NCBI RefSeq assembly: GCF_943912325.1
Contig: NZ_CALTTX010000010.1
Location: forward strand, 1 to 55,300
Reading direction: 5' to 3'
Length of the DNA: 55,300 nt
Origin: an uncultured Microbacterium sp.
GTDB lineage: Bacteria; Actinomycetota; Actinomycetes; Actinomycetales; Microbacteriaceae
Below the pieces are notes generated by a model, which had not been told where the DNA came from, made no database searches, and saw only the letters and a program-made list of their open reading frames with translations. Of this stretch, positions 26,327-34,086 are shown piece after piece. The translations under genes were made by a program, and so were the position numbers. Each line of letters opens with the position of its first letter. Within the stretch, counting starts at the first letter, position 1.

Positions 26327-27184
26327 CTACTTCACGAGGAAGATCTGCGGCCACTCGGGGTTGTGCGCCGACGCGATCACGAGGAACACGACGGCGTCGA
26401 ACAGCAGATGCACCGTTACGACGTACGCGAGCGAACGCGTGCGCAAGAAGATGAAGCCCATGAGCAGCGCGAACGGGATCGTCAGCGCGGGACCCCACGC
26501 GCGGTAGCCGAGCTCCCACAGGAACGAGACGAACACGATCGCCTGTAGCGCATTCGCCCACGCGTCGCTCATGTGGCGGCGCAGCAGCGTGAACACGGTG
26601 CAGATGAAGAACAGCTCGTCCCAGATCCCGACGGCTCCGACGCCGATGAAGAGCCTTCCGAGCAGGTCGGGCGTGTCGACCGTCGGCCAGTTCAGGTACA
26701 CCCCCGACGTGATGAAGTAGAACGGCAGAATGACCCAGCCCGCCACCAGCACGATCGCGAGCCACACCCACTGAAACGCGCTCCAACGCCCGCCCCCGCG
26801 CCACGGAAAGCGAATCGCCCGATCGCGGTACACGAAGCGCGACACGAAATACGGCAGGGCGACGGCCCCGCCGAGCGCGAGCGTGAACCGCAGCATCGCC
26901 AGGTCGTCGAGCTCTGCCTTGAGCGAAATGAGCGAGACCACGAGCAGACCGAGACAAATGAGCGACAGGTCCCGCAGCAGGCCCGGCGCGGGCGCGGTGC
27001 GCTCGTCGAGGGGGCGCGTGCGGTCGACGAGCCAGGCGCCGACGAGGCCGAGCACCATCAGCATCCATCCGATCCACGCGATCTCGACGACGAAGAGCGC
27101 CGTCGCCGCGAGGCACACGGCGAGCGCGGGAAGAATGCGCACGGATGCCGAGGGTCGATCGAACCCGAGTTCGTGCGCGGGCAC
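26327..27184 (-). CDS. CPBP-like polytopic membrane protein (degenerate motifs)
   Basis: A 285-residue protein with about eight hydrophobic segments, resembling the CPBP (CAAX protease/bacteriocin-processing) family. The expected motif 1 (EExxxR) reads DELFFI, motif 2 (FxxxH) lacks its histidine (FVSFLWELG), and motif 3 is HLLFD. The catalytic residues are therefore mostly altered, and proteolytic activity is doubtful. GTG start lies 1 base beyond the trmB stop, so it is coupled to trmB. Function unknown. Confidence 0.7.
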   Translation of the reverse strand: MPAHELGFDRPSASVRILPALAVCLAATALFVVEIAWIGWMLMVLGLVGAWLVDRTRPLDERTAPAPGLLRDLSLICLGLLVVSLISLKAELDDLAMLRFTLALGGAVALPYFVSRFVYRDRAIRFPWRGGGRWSAFQWVWLAIVLVAGWVILPFYFITSGVYLNWPTVDTPDLLGRLFIGVGAVGIWDELFFICTVFTLLRRHMSDAWANALQAIVFVSFLWELGYRAWGPALTIPFALLMGFIFLRTRSLAYVVTVHLLFDAVVFLVIASAHNPEWPQIFLVK

Positions 27185-27185
27185 G

Positions 27186-28049
27186 TCAGCCGCCAGCGTT
27201 CTCGGTGACGCGATACGTCAGGTCGCGGATCGCGCGACCCGCCCGCTCGCCCTTGCGCTCGAACGCCGTCAGCACGCGCCCCGGGAACCGCTCGGCCCAC
27301 TCCCCCGGGAACGCCCGCTCGAAGCCCGGCGCCTCATAGAGCACCTCGCGCATCTGCAGGGCGTAATCCTCCCAGTCGGTCGCGAGCCGCAGGGTGCCGC
27401 CGGGCGCGAGCGCGCGCCGCGCGACGGCGGCGAACTCGGGCTGGATGAGCCGGCGCTTCGTGTGGCGGTTCTTGTGCCACGGATCGGGAAAGAAGACCCA
27501 GAGCTCTGAGATGGATGCCTCGGGGAGCAGCGTCCCCAGCACCTCGGGCGCGTTTGCCTCGATGAGCCGCAGGTTGTCGATTCCGGCGCGGTCGGCGTCG
27601 AACATCGTGCGCGCGAGGCCCGCCCGGAAGACCTCGATCGCGAGGAAGTCGCGCGCGGGATCGGCGCCCGCGGCGTGCACGATCTGGTGGCCCTGACCCG
27701 AGCCGATTTCGACGACGAGGGGCGCCCTACGCCCGTAGGTCGCGGCCGGGTCGAGGCGAGCGTCGGGGTGCACACTCGTCGAGGCGGCGTCGCGCTCCAC
27801 GTCGATGAGGTAGCTCGGGGCGAGCTCTTTCCAGGCCCACTCCTGCGCGTCCGACATGCGGCCGCCGCGGCGCACGAACGAGACGGGCTTGTCGCGGTAG
27901 CGGCGCTCACCGACGGGCCCGCTCGCCGAATCGCCGGTCGACTCGTCGATCGGAGGGTCTGCCTCGTCGAGAGCTGAGTGCGTGGGCTCGAAGCTTGCGT
28001 CGGGCTCGGTCGGGGCGTCGGGCTCGGCTGGCGCCTCGGGCTGCGTCAT
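27186..28049 (-). CDS. trmB: tRNA (guanine-N7-)-methyltransferase
   Basis: SAM-dependent methylation of G46 in the tRNA variable loop. The 287-residue protein has a 60-residue acidic, Pro/Glu-rich N-terminal extension, then the TrmB core. The SAM site is VVEIGSGQGHQIV, followed by the family signature FFPDPWHKNRHTKRRL and a C-terminal FERKG segment. The extension is not needed for the fold. A TAGGCT -10 element 6 bases before the ATG suggests a leaderless mRNA shared with the CPBP-like gene. Confidence 0.95.
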   Translation of the reverse strand: MTQPEAPAEPDAPTEPDASFEPTHSALDEADPPIDESTGDSASGPVGERRYRDKPVSFVRRGGRMSDAQEWAWKELAPSYLIDVERDAASTSVHPDARLDPAATYGRRAPLVVEIGSGQGHQIVHAAGADPARDFLAIEVFRAGLARTMFDADRAGIDNLRLIEANAPEVLGTLLPEASISELWVFFPDPWHKNRHTKRRLIQPEFAAVARRALAPGGTLRLATDWEDYALQMREVLYEAPGFERAFPGEWAERFPGRVLTAFERKGERAGRAIRDLTYRVTENAGG

Positions 28050-28055
28050 CCCGCC

Positions 28056-28061
28056 AGCCTA
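28056..28061 (-). promoter_or_regulatory. -10 element for trmB
   Basis: TAGGCT on the minus strand, 6 bases before the ATG. Leaderless arrangement, no clear -35. Confidence 0.55.
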
Positions 28062-28097
28062 CGCGGGGTCGCCGCGAGCGCCGATCCCGCGCGAGCC

Positions 28098-28182
28098 GCG
28101 CACAACGGCGGGGATCGTGCGCGACACGCCGGGTCTGAGCCGCGTGGGCGGCGTGTCGCCGAAAACCTCCGCCGTTGTGCGC
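28098..28182. repeat. Compound inverted repeat between DUF3097 gene and trmB
   Basis: Outer arms of 14 bp (28098-28111 and 28169-28182) and inner arms of 9 bp (28122-28130 and 28150-28158) are all exact. This gives an 85-base structure with internal bulges. Both flanking genes read leftward, so it may be a terminator for the DUF3097 gene or a dispersed repeat. No T-tract is present. Confidence 0.7.
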
Positions 28183-28252
28183 AGGCGCCGAGCGCGAGCC
28201 CGTGCGCGCCGCGGCCAGCACGCCGGCCACCACCCGAGCCCGAGCGGCCGGA

Positions 28253-29110
28253 TCAGGCGGGATCGACCGTGACGAAGTCGATGAGCTCCTCGACGCGGCC
28301 GAGAAGCGCCGGTTCGAGGTCGCGGTACGTGCTCACGCGCGACAGGACGTGCTGCCACGCCCGCGCGATGTCGGCCTGGTCGGCGTGCGGCCAGCCGAGC
28401 GCCCGGCACACCCCCACCTTCCACTCGGTGCCGCGCGGCACCTCGGGCCACGCCGCGATCCCGAGGGCGCCGGGCTTGACGCACTGCCACACGTCGATGA
28501 AGGGATGCCCGACGATACGCACGTGCGCGCCGTGCGGCCCGCGCTCGACCGCCGCGGCGATGCGCGACTCTTTCGACCCCGCGACGAGGTGGTCGACGAG
28601 CACGCCGTAGCGCCGCGTCGCCGACGGCGGGTCGTCGCGCAGCATGTCGTCGAGCAGATCGACGCCCTGCAGGTACTCGACGACGACCCCCTCGGCGCGC
28701 AGGTCGTCGCCCCACACCTTCTCGACGAGTTCGGCGTCGTGGCGCCCCTCGACGAGGATCCGGCTCGGCCGCGCGACGCGCGCGCGCTGGTCGCTCGCGG
28801 CGAATGAGCCCGACGCCGTCCGCATGCGCGGCGCGGGCGCGCTCGTCGCCGACGGTCGCACGAGTTCGACGAGCACGCCGTCGAGCACAAACCCCGGACC
28901 GAGGGGAAAGACACGCTTCTTGCCGAACCGGTCTTCGAGCTCGACCTCGTTGCCCCTGAGCGCCGTGACGGCGCCGCACCAGCCGTCGGAGGCGAGTTCG
29001 ACGACGAGATCGCGCGCAACCGCGACGCGCGGCACCCGCTTCTCGTGCGCCTTCTTATAGGCGGGCGAGAGCACATCGGTGCCGTAGCGGTCGTGCGGGT
29101 CGAGGCTCAC
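28253..29110 (-). CDS. DUF3097 protein with TOPRIM-like core
   Basis: A 285-residue protein found across actinobacteria and annotated only as DUF3097. An N-terminal beta-rich segment (VELEDRFGKKRVFPL) looks like a small barrel. The centre contains LVEGRHDAELVEKVWGDDL and GVLVDHLVAGSKE. These resemble the conserved glutamate and aspartate motifs of TOPRIM domains such as RNase M5 and DnaG. The C-terminal part has VRIVGHPFIDVWQCVKP and a Trp-rich stretch. A nucleic-acid enzyme is inferred, not shown. GTG start behind a TACGCT element. Confidence 0.82.
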   Translation of the reverse strand: MSLDPHDRYGTDVLSPAYKKAHEKRVPRVAVARDLVVELASDGWCGAVTALRGNEVELEDRFGKKRVFPLGPGFVLDGVLVELVRPSATSAPAPRMRTASGSFAASDQRARVARPSRILVEGRHDAELVEKVWGDDLRAEGVVVEYLQGVDLLDDMLRDDPPSATRRYGVLVDHLVAGSKESRIAAAVERGPHGAHVRIVGHPFIDVWQCVKPGALGIAAWPEVPRGTEWKVGVCRALGWPHADQADIARAWQHVLSRVSTYRDLEPALLGRVEELIDFVTVDPA

Positions 29111-29116
29111 TCCACG

Positions 29117-29122
29117 AGCGTA
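29117..29122 (-). promoter_or_regulatory. -10 element for the DUF3097 gene
   Basis: TACGCT on the minus strand, 6 bases before the GTG start, consistent with leaderless transcription. Confidence 0.55.
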
Positions 29123-29246
29123 TGCGCCCGTTCACAGCCGCCCGCTGAGGCACGCCCGGGTCAATACACTGGACTCGACGACGCAGAGAGTCGGTCAACG
29201 CAAGGTTCGCCCGACAGACTCTCCGCGCCACACGGGAGGAACCGTC

Positions 29247-31316
29247 ATGCGACGAGCCGAAACGATGCCGTTCCGAGACACCGCCAGACGGCACGATGCC
29301 CGACCGACGGGGCCTGGCCGCTGGCAGCGGGCTCTCGCGCGCGCGGCGGCGATCGTCACGGCATCCATTCTGCTGCTCATCGGCACCCCGCTGATCGCGT
29401 CGGCGACGCCGCCCCTGACCGATCTCGGTTCGGGATTCGTGACGGATGCCTCGGGGGTGCTCTCTGCCGCCGAGGTTTCGGGCGCCGAGCAGCGCCTCGA
29501 AGCGCTCTCCGAGAAGACGAATATCGACCTGTACGTCGCGTTCGTGCCGACGTTCACGCAGCCGAGCGACCGGATCGAATGGGCGAACGAAACGGCGACG
29601 AACGCCGGGCTCGGGCAACGACAGTACCTGCTCGCGATCGCGACCGACGGCCGGCAGTACTACATCTCGTCCGACACCTCGGGGCCGCTGACCGATTCGC
29701 AGCTCGATCAGATCGAGACCGCGATCAAGCCTGCGTTGCGTTCGGGCGACTACGCCGGCGCGATCACGTCCGCCGCCGACGAGATCGACAAGGCACGGAC
29801 GGCGGGGTCCGCCGGCGGGTGGATCGTGCTCGTCATCGTCGTGCTCGCGGGCGTCGCCGTGCTCGTGTTCGTCGTGCGCGCGCAGCGCCGCGGGCGCACC
29901 GAGGCCGCGCCCGCGATCGATACGAAAGAGCTCGCCCGCAACGCCAACACCGCGCTCGTCACGATGGATGACGCCCTCGCCGCGAGCGAGCAGGACCTCG
30001 GTTTCGCGCGTGCGCAGTACGGCGAGCAGGCCACGGCCGAGTTCGCGGCGGCGCTCGAGCAGAGCAAGGCGCTCGTCGCTCAAGCCTTCACGCTCAAGCA
30101 TCAGCTCGATGACGAAGAGCGCGATTCCGACGAGCAGAAGCGCGCGTGGAATTCGCAGATCCTCGAACTGTGCGAAGCGGCGCGCGCGGGCGTCGCTGAC
30201 AAGGCGGCGACGTTCGATCATTTGCGAGACATCGAGAAGGATGCCTCGGGGTCGCTCACCCGCGTGCGCGGCGACCTCACCGCGCTCGCCCCCGCCGAGG
30301 CCGAGCTCTCGCAGACGCTCGACCGCCTGCGCTCGGCCTACGGCACGGGCGCCATCGCGACGATCGCCGACAACCCCGCGCAGCTCAGCGATCGCCTGCG
30401 CTTCGCGACGGAACAGCTCGCCGCCGCCGAGACGGCGATCGCCGCCGGCACGACGGGGCAGGCCGCCGTCTCGATCCGCGACGCCGAGCGTGCACTCGCC
30501 CAGGCACACTCTCTCGTGGAGGGGACCGCGACGCTCGCGGCGTCGCTCGACGGGGCGGGCGCACGCGTCGAGGCCGCGATCGCCGACCTCGAGAGCGATC
30601 TCGTGGCCGCCGCGGGTCTGCCCGATGACGACGGCCGCATCACGTCGGCGAGCGCCACCGTGCGCGAGCAGGTCGACGCGGCCCGCACGCGGATCGCTAC
30701 TCCGGGCGAAGACCCGCTCGCGGTGCTCACCCACCTCGAGACCACGAACACGATGTTCGACGGCGTGCTCGGCACTGCGCGCGACGCCGCCGAACGCACG
30801 CGGCGCGCCGCGGCTCAGGTGCAGGAGCGCATCGCGCAAGGCCACGCCGAGATTCAGGGCGCGCAGGACTACATCAACTCCCGCCGCGGGGCCGTCGGGG
30901 CCGCCGCTCGCACGCGACTCGCCGAGGCTGCGGCGAACCTCGCTCGCGCCGAGAGCCTCGCCGGCACCGACCCCGAGCAGGCCCTCGTCCTCGCGCAGAC
31001 CGCCCGCGGCGGCGCGGCCGAGGCGGTTCATCTCGCGCAGGGCGACCTGTCGTCGTACAGCGGCGGCACGGGCGGTCTTCTCGGCGGTTCACGCTCGGGC
31101 GGCGGAATGGGCGACGCGATCATCGGATCGCTCATCGGCAACATGCTCGCGAACGCCGGGCGCTCCTCCCGCGGCTACGGCGGGTCGAGCCGGCGATCGA
31201 GCGGCGGCTGGGGCGGCGGCTCCAGAAGCTCGGGCGGGTTCGGCGGTGGCGGCGGCCGGTCGAGCCGCGGCAGCTCGGGCGGGCGCTCGAGCCGCTCGGG
31301 CGGCGGACGGTTCTGA
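29247..31316 (+). CDS. TPM-domain membrane protein with long helical region and Gly/Ser/Arg tail
   Basis: A 689-residue surface protein. A signal peptide likely ends at ASA (about residue 53). A TPM domain (about 58-180: VTDASGVLSAAEVSGAEQRLEALS...) follows, then a transmembrane helix at about 190-212. The remaining 380 residues are Ala/Glu-rich predicted coiled coil on the cytosolic side, and the last 70 residues are Gly/Ser/Arg-rich (GGGGRSSRGSSGG). TPM domains occur in YgcG, in thylakoid PSII repair factors and in acid phosphatases. The role here is unknown. The ATG has GGAGG upstream. pspA follows after 115 bases. Confidence 0.88.
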   Translation: MRRAETMPFRDTARRHDARPTGPGRWQRALARAAAIVTASILLLIGTPLIASATPPLTDLGSGFVTDASGVLSAAEVSGAEQRLEALSEKTNIDLYVAFVPTFTQPSDRIEWANETATNAGLGQRQYLLAIATDGRQYYISSDTSGPLTDSQLDQIETAIKPALRSGDYAGAITSAADEIDKARTAGSAGGWIVLVIVVLAGVAVLVFVVRAQRRGRTEAAPAIDTKELARNANTALVTMDDALAASEQDLGFARAQYGEQATAEFAAALEQSKALVAQAFTLKHQLDDEERDSDEQKRAWNSQILELCEAARAGVADKAATFDHLRDIEKDASGSLTRVRGDLTALAPAEAELSQTLDRLRSAYGTGAIATIADNPAQLSDRLRFATEQLAAAETAIAAGTTGQAAVSIRDAERALAQAHSLVEGTATLAASLDGAGARVEAAIADLESDLVAAAGLPDDDGRITSASATVREQVDAARTRIATPGEDPLAVLTHLETTNTMFDGVLGTARDAAERTRRAAAQVQERIAQGHAEIQGAQDYINSRRGAVGAAARTRLAEAAANLARAESLAGTDPEQALVLAQTARGGAAEAVHLAQGDLSSYSGGTGGLLGGSRSGGGMGDAIIGSLIGNMLANAGRSSRGYGGSSRRSSGGWGGGSRSSGGFGGGGGRSSRGSSGGRSSRSGGGRF

Positions 31317-31431
31317 CACCGGCACCCGGACCCTCGGCATCCGTCCCCCGCCGTGTCGCTTTGAGCGAACGACGTAGCGCGAGCCTCGATTCATCGGCAA
31401 GACTTCAACCACCACGAAAGGAACCCACCTC

Positions 31432-32166
31432 ATGGCCAAGCAGTCCATCTTCGGGCGCATCTCGACGCTCGTCCGCGCCAACATCAACGCCCTCATCGAC
31501 CAGGCCGAAGATCCTCAGAAGATGCTCGACCAGCTCGTTCGCGACTACACGAACTCGATCGCCGACGCCGAGAGCGCGATCGCCGAGACGATCGGCAACC
31601 TGCGCCTGCTCGAGCGCGACCACGCCGAAGACGTGCAGGCCGCGGGCGAATGGGGCAACAAGGCCCTCGCCGCGAGCCGCAAGGCCGACGAGCTCCGCGC
31701 GAGTGGAAACACCGCCGACGCCGACAAGTTCGACAACCTCGCCAAGATCGCGCTGCAGCGCCAGATCACGGCCGAGGGCGAGGCCCAGCAGGCGGCCCCG
31801 ACGATCGCGTCGCAGACCGAGGTGGTCGACAAGCTCAAAGACGGCCTCAACGGCATGAAGCAGAAGCTCGAGCAGCTGAAGTCTAAGCGCAGCGAGCTGC
31901 TCTCGCGCGCGAAGGTCGCCGAGGCCCAGACCAAGGTCGCCGACGCCGTCAAATCGATCGACGTGCTCGATCCCACGAGCGAGCTCGGTCGCTTCGAAGA
32001 CAAGGTGCGCCGCCAAGAGGCACTCGCCGCCGGCAAGCAAGAGATCGCCGCTTCGACGATCGACGCGCAGTTCAACCAGCTCGACGACCTCGGCGAACTG
32101 ACCGAGGTCGAGGCGCGCCTCGCCGCGATCAAGAGCGGCGCCGCGCCGCAGGCGATCGAGCAGTAA
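31432..32166 (+). CDS. PspA/IM30 family membrane-stress protein
   Basis: A 244-residue, almost fully alpha-helical coiled-coil protein of the ESCRT-III-like PspA/Vipp1 family. These bind membranes under stress and polymerise into rods or rings. The start (SIFGRISTLVRANINALIDQAEDPQKMLDQLVRDY) is the classical N-terminal helix with the conserved DP element. Good AAGGA ribosome binding site. No pspF, pspB or pspC nearby. The upstream neighbour is the TPM-domain protein with a cytosolic coiled coil. Confidence 0.93.
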   Translation: MAKQSIFGRISTLVRANINALIDQAEDPQKMLDQLVRDYTNSIADAESAIAETIGNLRLLERDHAEDVQAAGEWGNKALAASRKADELRASGNTADADKFDNLAKIALQRQITAEGEAQQAAPTIASQTEVVDKLKDGLNGMKQKLEQLKSKRSELLSRAKVAEAQTKVADAVKSIDVLDPTSELGRFEDKVRRQEALAAGKQEIAASTIDAQFNQLDDLGELTEVEARLAAIKSGAAPQAIEQ

Positions 32167-32212
32167 GCAGCACGCCCCGATCAACGCATCGGCGCGCGGA
32201 GAGGAGCAGGCC

Positions 32213-33046
32213 ATGCCGCGGTTCTACATCGTTCCCCAGTGGCAGGGCTCGCCCTTTCCGCGCGCCATGGCGTTGATCGACGGCGCCGAAGCGATCGCGG
32301 GAGATCTGCCGCGGGCCGGATGCCTCGTGGTCGAGGTGCCTCTCGAAGCCGGCGACGCTCTCGGCACCGGCATCCATCGCCTGAGCGCTCTGCAGCGCAC
32401 GGCGGACACGCTCTCGCAGGCCCTCGCCGACCACGACGATTCCGGTCCGCACCCCGTCGTAATCGGCGGCGATTGCGGCATCGCCGTGCCGGGGATCCGA
32501 CGGGCGGCGGCGCGCGACTCGCTTGCCGTCGTGTGGCTCGATGCCCACGGCGACCTGCATGATGAGCACTCGAGCGCCTCGGGCGCGTTCGCCGGTATGG
32601 CGCTCGGAGCCGTGCTCGGGCATGGTTCTGACAGCCCCGGCGGCCTCGCTCTGCCCGCCGGCCTCGTGCCGCCCGAGCACGCCGTCCTGGCCGGGGCGCG
32701 CGATCTCGACCTGCCCGAGACGCTGCGCGCCGAGGAACTCACGCGCGTCTCCCCCGCCGAGATCGCCGAGAACGCGCACGCCCTTGCCGACGCCGCGGGC
32801 GCGACGGGCGCGAGCCACGTCTGGGTGCACGTCGACCTCGATGTGCTCGATCCGAGCGAGATCACCGGCGTCGCAGGCCCGGTGCCGTTCGGCGTGGCCG
32901 CGAGCGATCTGGTCGCGGCGCTGAAGTCTCTGCGCGAACGGATGCCGATCGCGGGCGCGTCCCTCGCGGGTTTCGCCCCCGCCTCGCCCGCCGCGGCCGT
33001 CGATGATCTCGGCACGATCCTGCGGATCATCGGAGCCCTCGCGTGA
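32213..33046 (+). CDS. Arginase/agmatinase-family hydrolase with altered metal ligand
   Basis: A 277-residue ureohydrolase-fold protein. Two of the three signature motifs are intact: WLDAHGDLHD (Asp110, His112, Asp114) and VHVDLDVLDP (Asp207, Asp209). The first motif, normally GGDHS, reads GGDCG, so the Mn-A histidine is replaced by Cys88. The true substrate may differ from arginine, or one metal site may be lost or changed. Ribosome binding site GAGGAG. It overlaps the next gene (GTGA). Confidence 0.85.
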   Translation: MPRFYIVPQWQGSPFPRAMALIDGAEAIAGDLPRAGCLVVEVPLEAGDALGTGIHRLSALQRTADTLSQALADHDDSGPHPVVIGGDCGIAVPGIRRAAARDSLAVVWLDAHGDLHDEHSSASGAFAGMALGAVLGHGSDSPGGLALPAGLVPPEHAVLAGARDLDLPETLRAEELTRVSPAEIAENAHALADAAGATGASHVWVHVDLDVLDPSEITGVAGPVPFGVAASDLVAALKSLRERMPIAGASLAGFAPASPAAAVDDLGTILRIIGALA

Positions 33047-33486
33047 GCCCCACGCCCCCGGCGGGGTGGGAGCAGCGCGCCGCCGCGGCGGTCGATCGCG
33101 GGCGCCGGGTCGACCGCTTCATCCCCGGCATCCTGCTCGATTCACCCCTCAGCCGACTCGGCTGGCTCTATGGCACGTTCGTCGGCTGGGTGTGGGGCGC
33201 CATCTGGAGCCGCGGCCGCATCGAGCGCCACGGCTCACTCTGGGTGTTTCGCGGCTTGCCCGAGTGGGCCTTCGGCCGCGGCGGCACGTGCGTCGGTGCG
33301 TGCTTCTTGACGGGCGAGCGCGCGCCCGACGATCGCGTCCTGCGCCACGAAGCCGTGCACGAACGTCAGTGGCGCCGATACGGAATGCTCATGCCGCTGC
33401 TCTACCTGATCGCGGGGCGGAACCCACTGACGAACCGCTTCGAGATCGAGGCGGGCCTCGCCGACGGCAACTACGTTCCTCGCTGA
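33043..33486 (+). CDS. Small zincin-like protein (HExxHxxQ)
   Basis: A 147-residue protein, unrecognised by name. It holds HEAVHERQW (His102, Glu103, His106, Gln109) followed by NRFEIEAG (Glu134, Glu136). This HExxHxxQ...FExEA pattern is seen in small gluzincin-like families of unknown role. One hydrophobic stretch (LGWLYGTFVGWVWGAIW, about 39-55) may sit in the membrane. Its GTG start overlaps the arginase-family stop codon, so the two proteins are co-translated. Confidence 0.78.
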   Translation: MSPTPPAGWEQRAAAAVDRGRRVDRFIPGILLDSPLSRLGWLYGTFVGWVWGAIWSRGRIERHGSLWVFRGLPEWAFGRGGTCVGACFLTGERAPDDRVLRHEAVHERQWRRYGMLMPLLYLIAGRNPLTNRFEIEAGLADGNYVPR

Positions 33487-33510
33487 GAGCGCTGAAGCGG
33501 CGGAGCGCTC
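33487..33510. terminator. Short hairpin between convergent genes
   Basis: GAGCGCT at 33487-33493 and AGCGCTC at 33504-33510 form a perfect 7-bp stem with a 10-base loop, right between two convergent stop codons. No T-tract. Confidence 0.35.
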
Positions 33511-33518
33511 GCGGAGCG

Positions 33519-34037
33519 TCAGCGCGCGGTCTGCAGACCGAAACGCTCGGGCGTGTGGATCGCCTCGGCGTCGACACCGAGGTGCTCGGTCAGGTGGTCG
33601 ACGATGTCGGCGGTCGCGAGGTACGACGCGACCACGTGCACGCGCGTACCCTGACCGTCGACGGCAGTCTCCGCTTCGTCGGCGCTAGCGGCGCACAGCA
33701 TCTCATCGGCCCACGCCGTGACGGCGCGCGTGAGAGCAGCCCCCGCGGCGCAGGCGCGACCCGTTCCCGGAGCGCCCGACCGCTCGGCGCGCGCGAGGAA
33801 CGTCACCGTCATGCGTGGCGGGACCGGGAGAGGGAAGACATCACTCGCTTCGGGAACCTCGACGAAGATGCGTCCCGTTGCGCAGAGCGGCAGCGTGGCA
33901 ACGAGCATCTCGAGGTCGTCCAAGGATGTCTCATCCGCCGCGACCAGATAGGGCGTGCGTGCGGCTCGCCCTCGGCGTCCGGTGGTGCTCGAATGAGCGG
34001 CCTCGCGGGCGGCGATGTGGGCGGTGCGCTTACTCAT
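33519..34037 (-). CDS. Stand-alone SIP (siderophore-interacting protein) C-terminal domain
   Basis: A 172-residue protein corresponding to the C-terminal NAD(P)H-binding half of siderophore-interacting ferric reductases (PYLVAADETSLDDLEMLVATLP..., RIFVEVPEASD). The N-terminal FAD-binding barrel is absent and there is no room for it upstream. It may therefore act with a separate flavin domain or be non-enzymatic. The ATG has a strong TATAGT -10 just upstream, overlapped on its far side by a likely iron box. Iron-repressed expression is expected. Confidence 0.82.
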   Translation of the reverse strand: MSKRTAHIAAREAAHSSTTGRRGRAARTPYLVAADETSLDDLEMLVATLPLCATGRIFVEVPEASDVFPLPVPPRMTVTFLARAERSGAPGTGRACAAGAALTRAVTAWADEMLCAASADEAETAVDGQGTRVHVVASYLATADIVDHLTEHLGVDAEAIHTPERFGLQTAR

Positions 34038-34046
34038 GACACCCCC

Positions 34047-34052
34047 ACTATA
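34047..34052 (-). promoter_or_regulatory. -10 element for the SIP-domain gene
   Basis: TATAGT on the minus strand, 9 bases before the ATG and the closest match to consensus in the window. A run of G between the two could serve as a weak ribosome binding site. Confidence 0.65.
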
Positions 34053-34060
34053 CCGCGTGT

Positions 34061-34079
34061 GAAGGGTTGCCTAACCTTT
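34061..34079 (-). promoter_or_regulatory. Probable DtxR/IdeR iron box
   Basis: The 19 bases match the IdeR/DtxR consensus at about 13 positions, with one half (CTAACCT) exact. It sits just upstream of the TATAGT -10 of the SIP-domain gene, where a repressor would block RNA polymerase. Confidence 0.6.
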
Positions 34080-34086
34080 ACATCCG

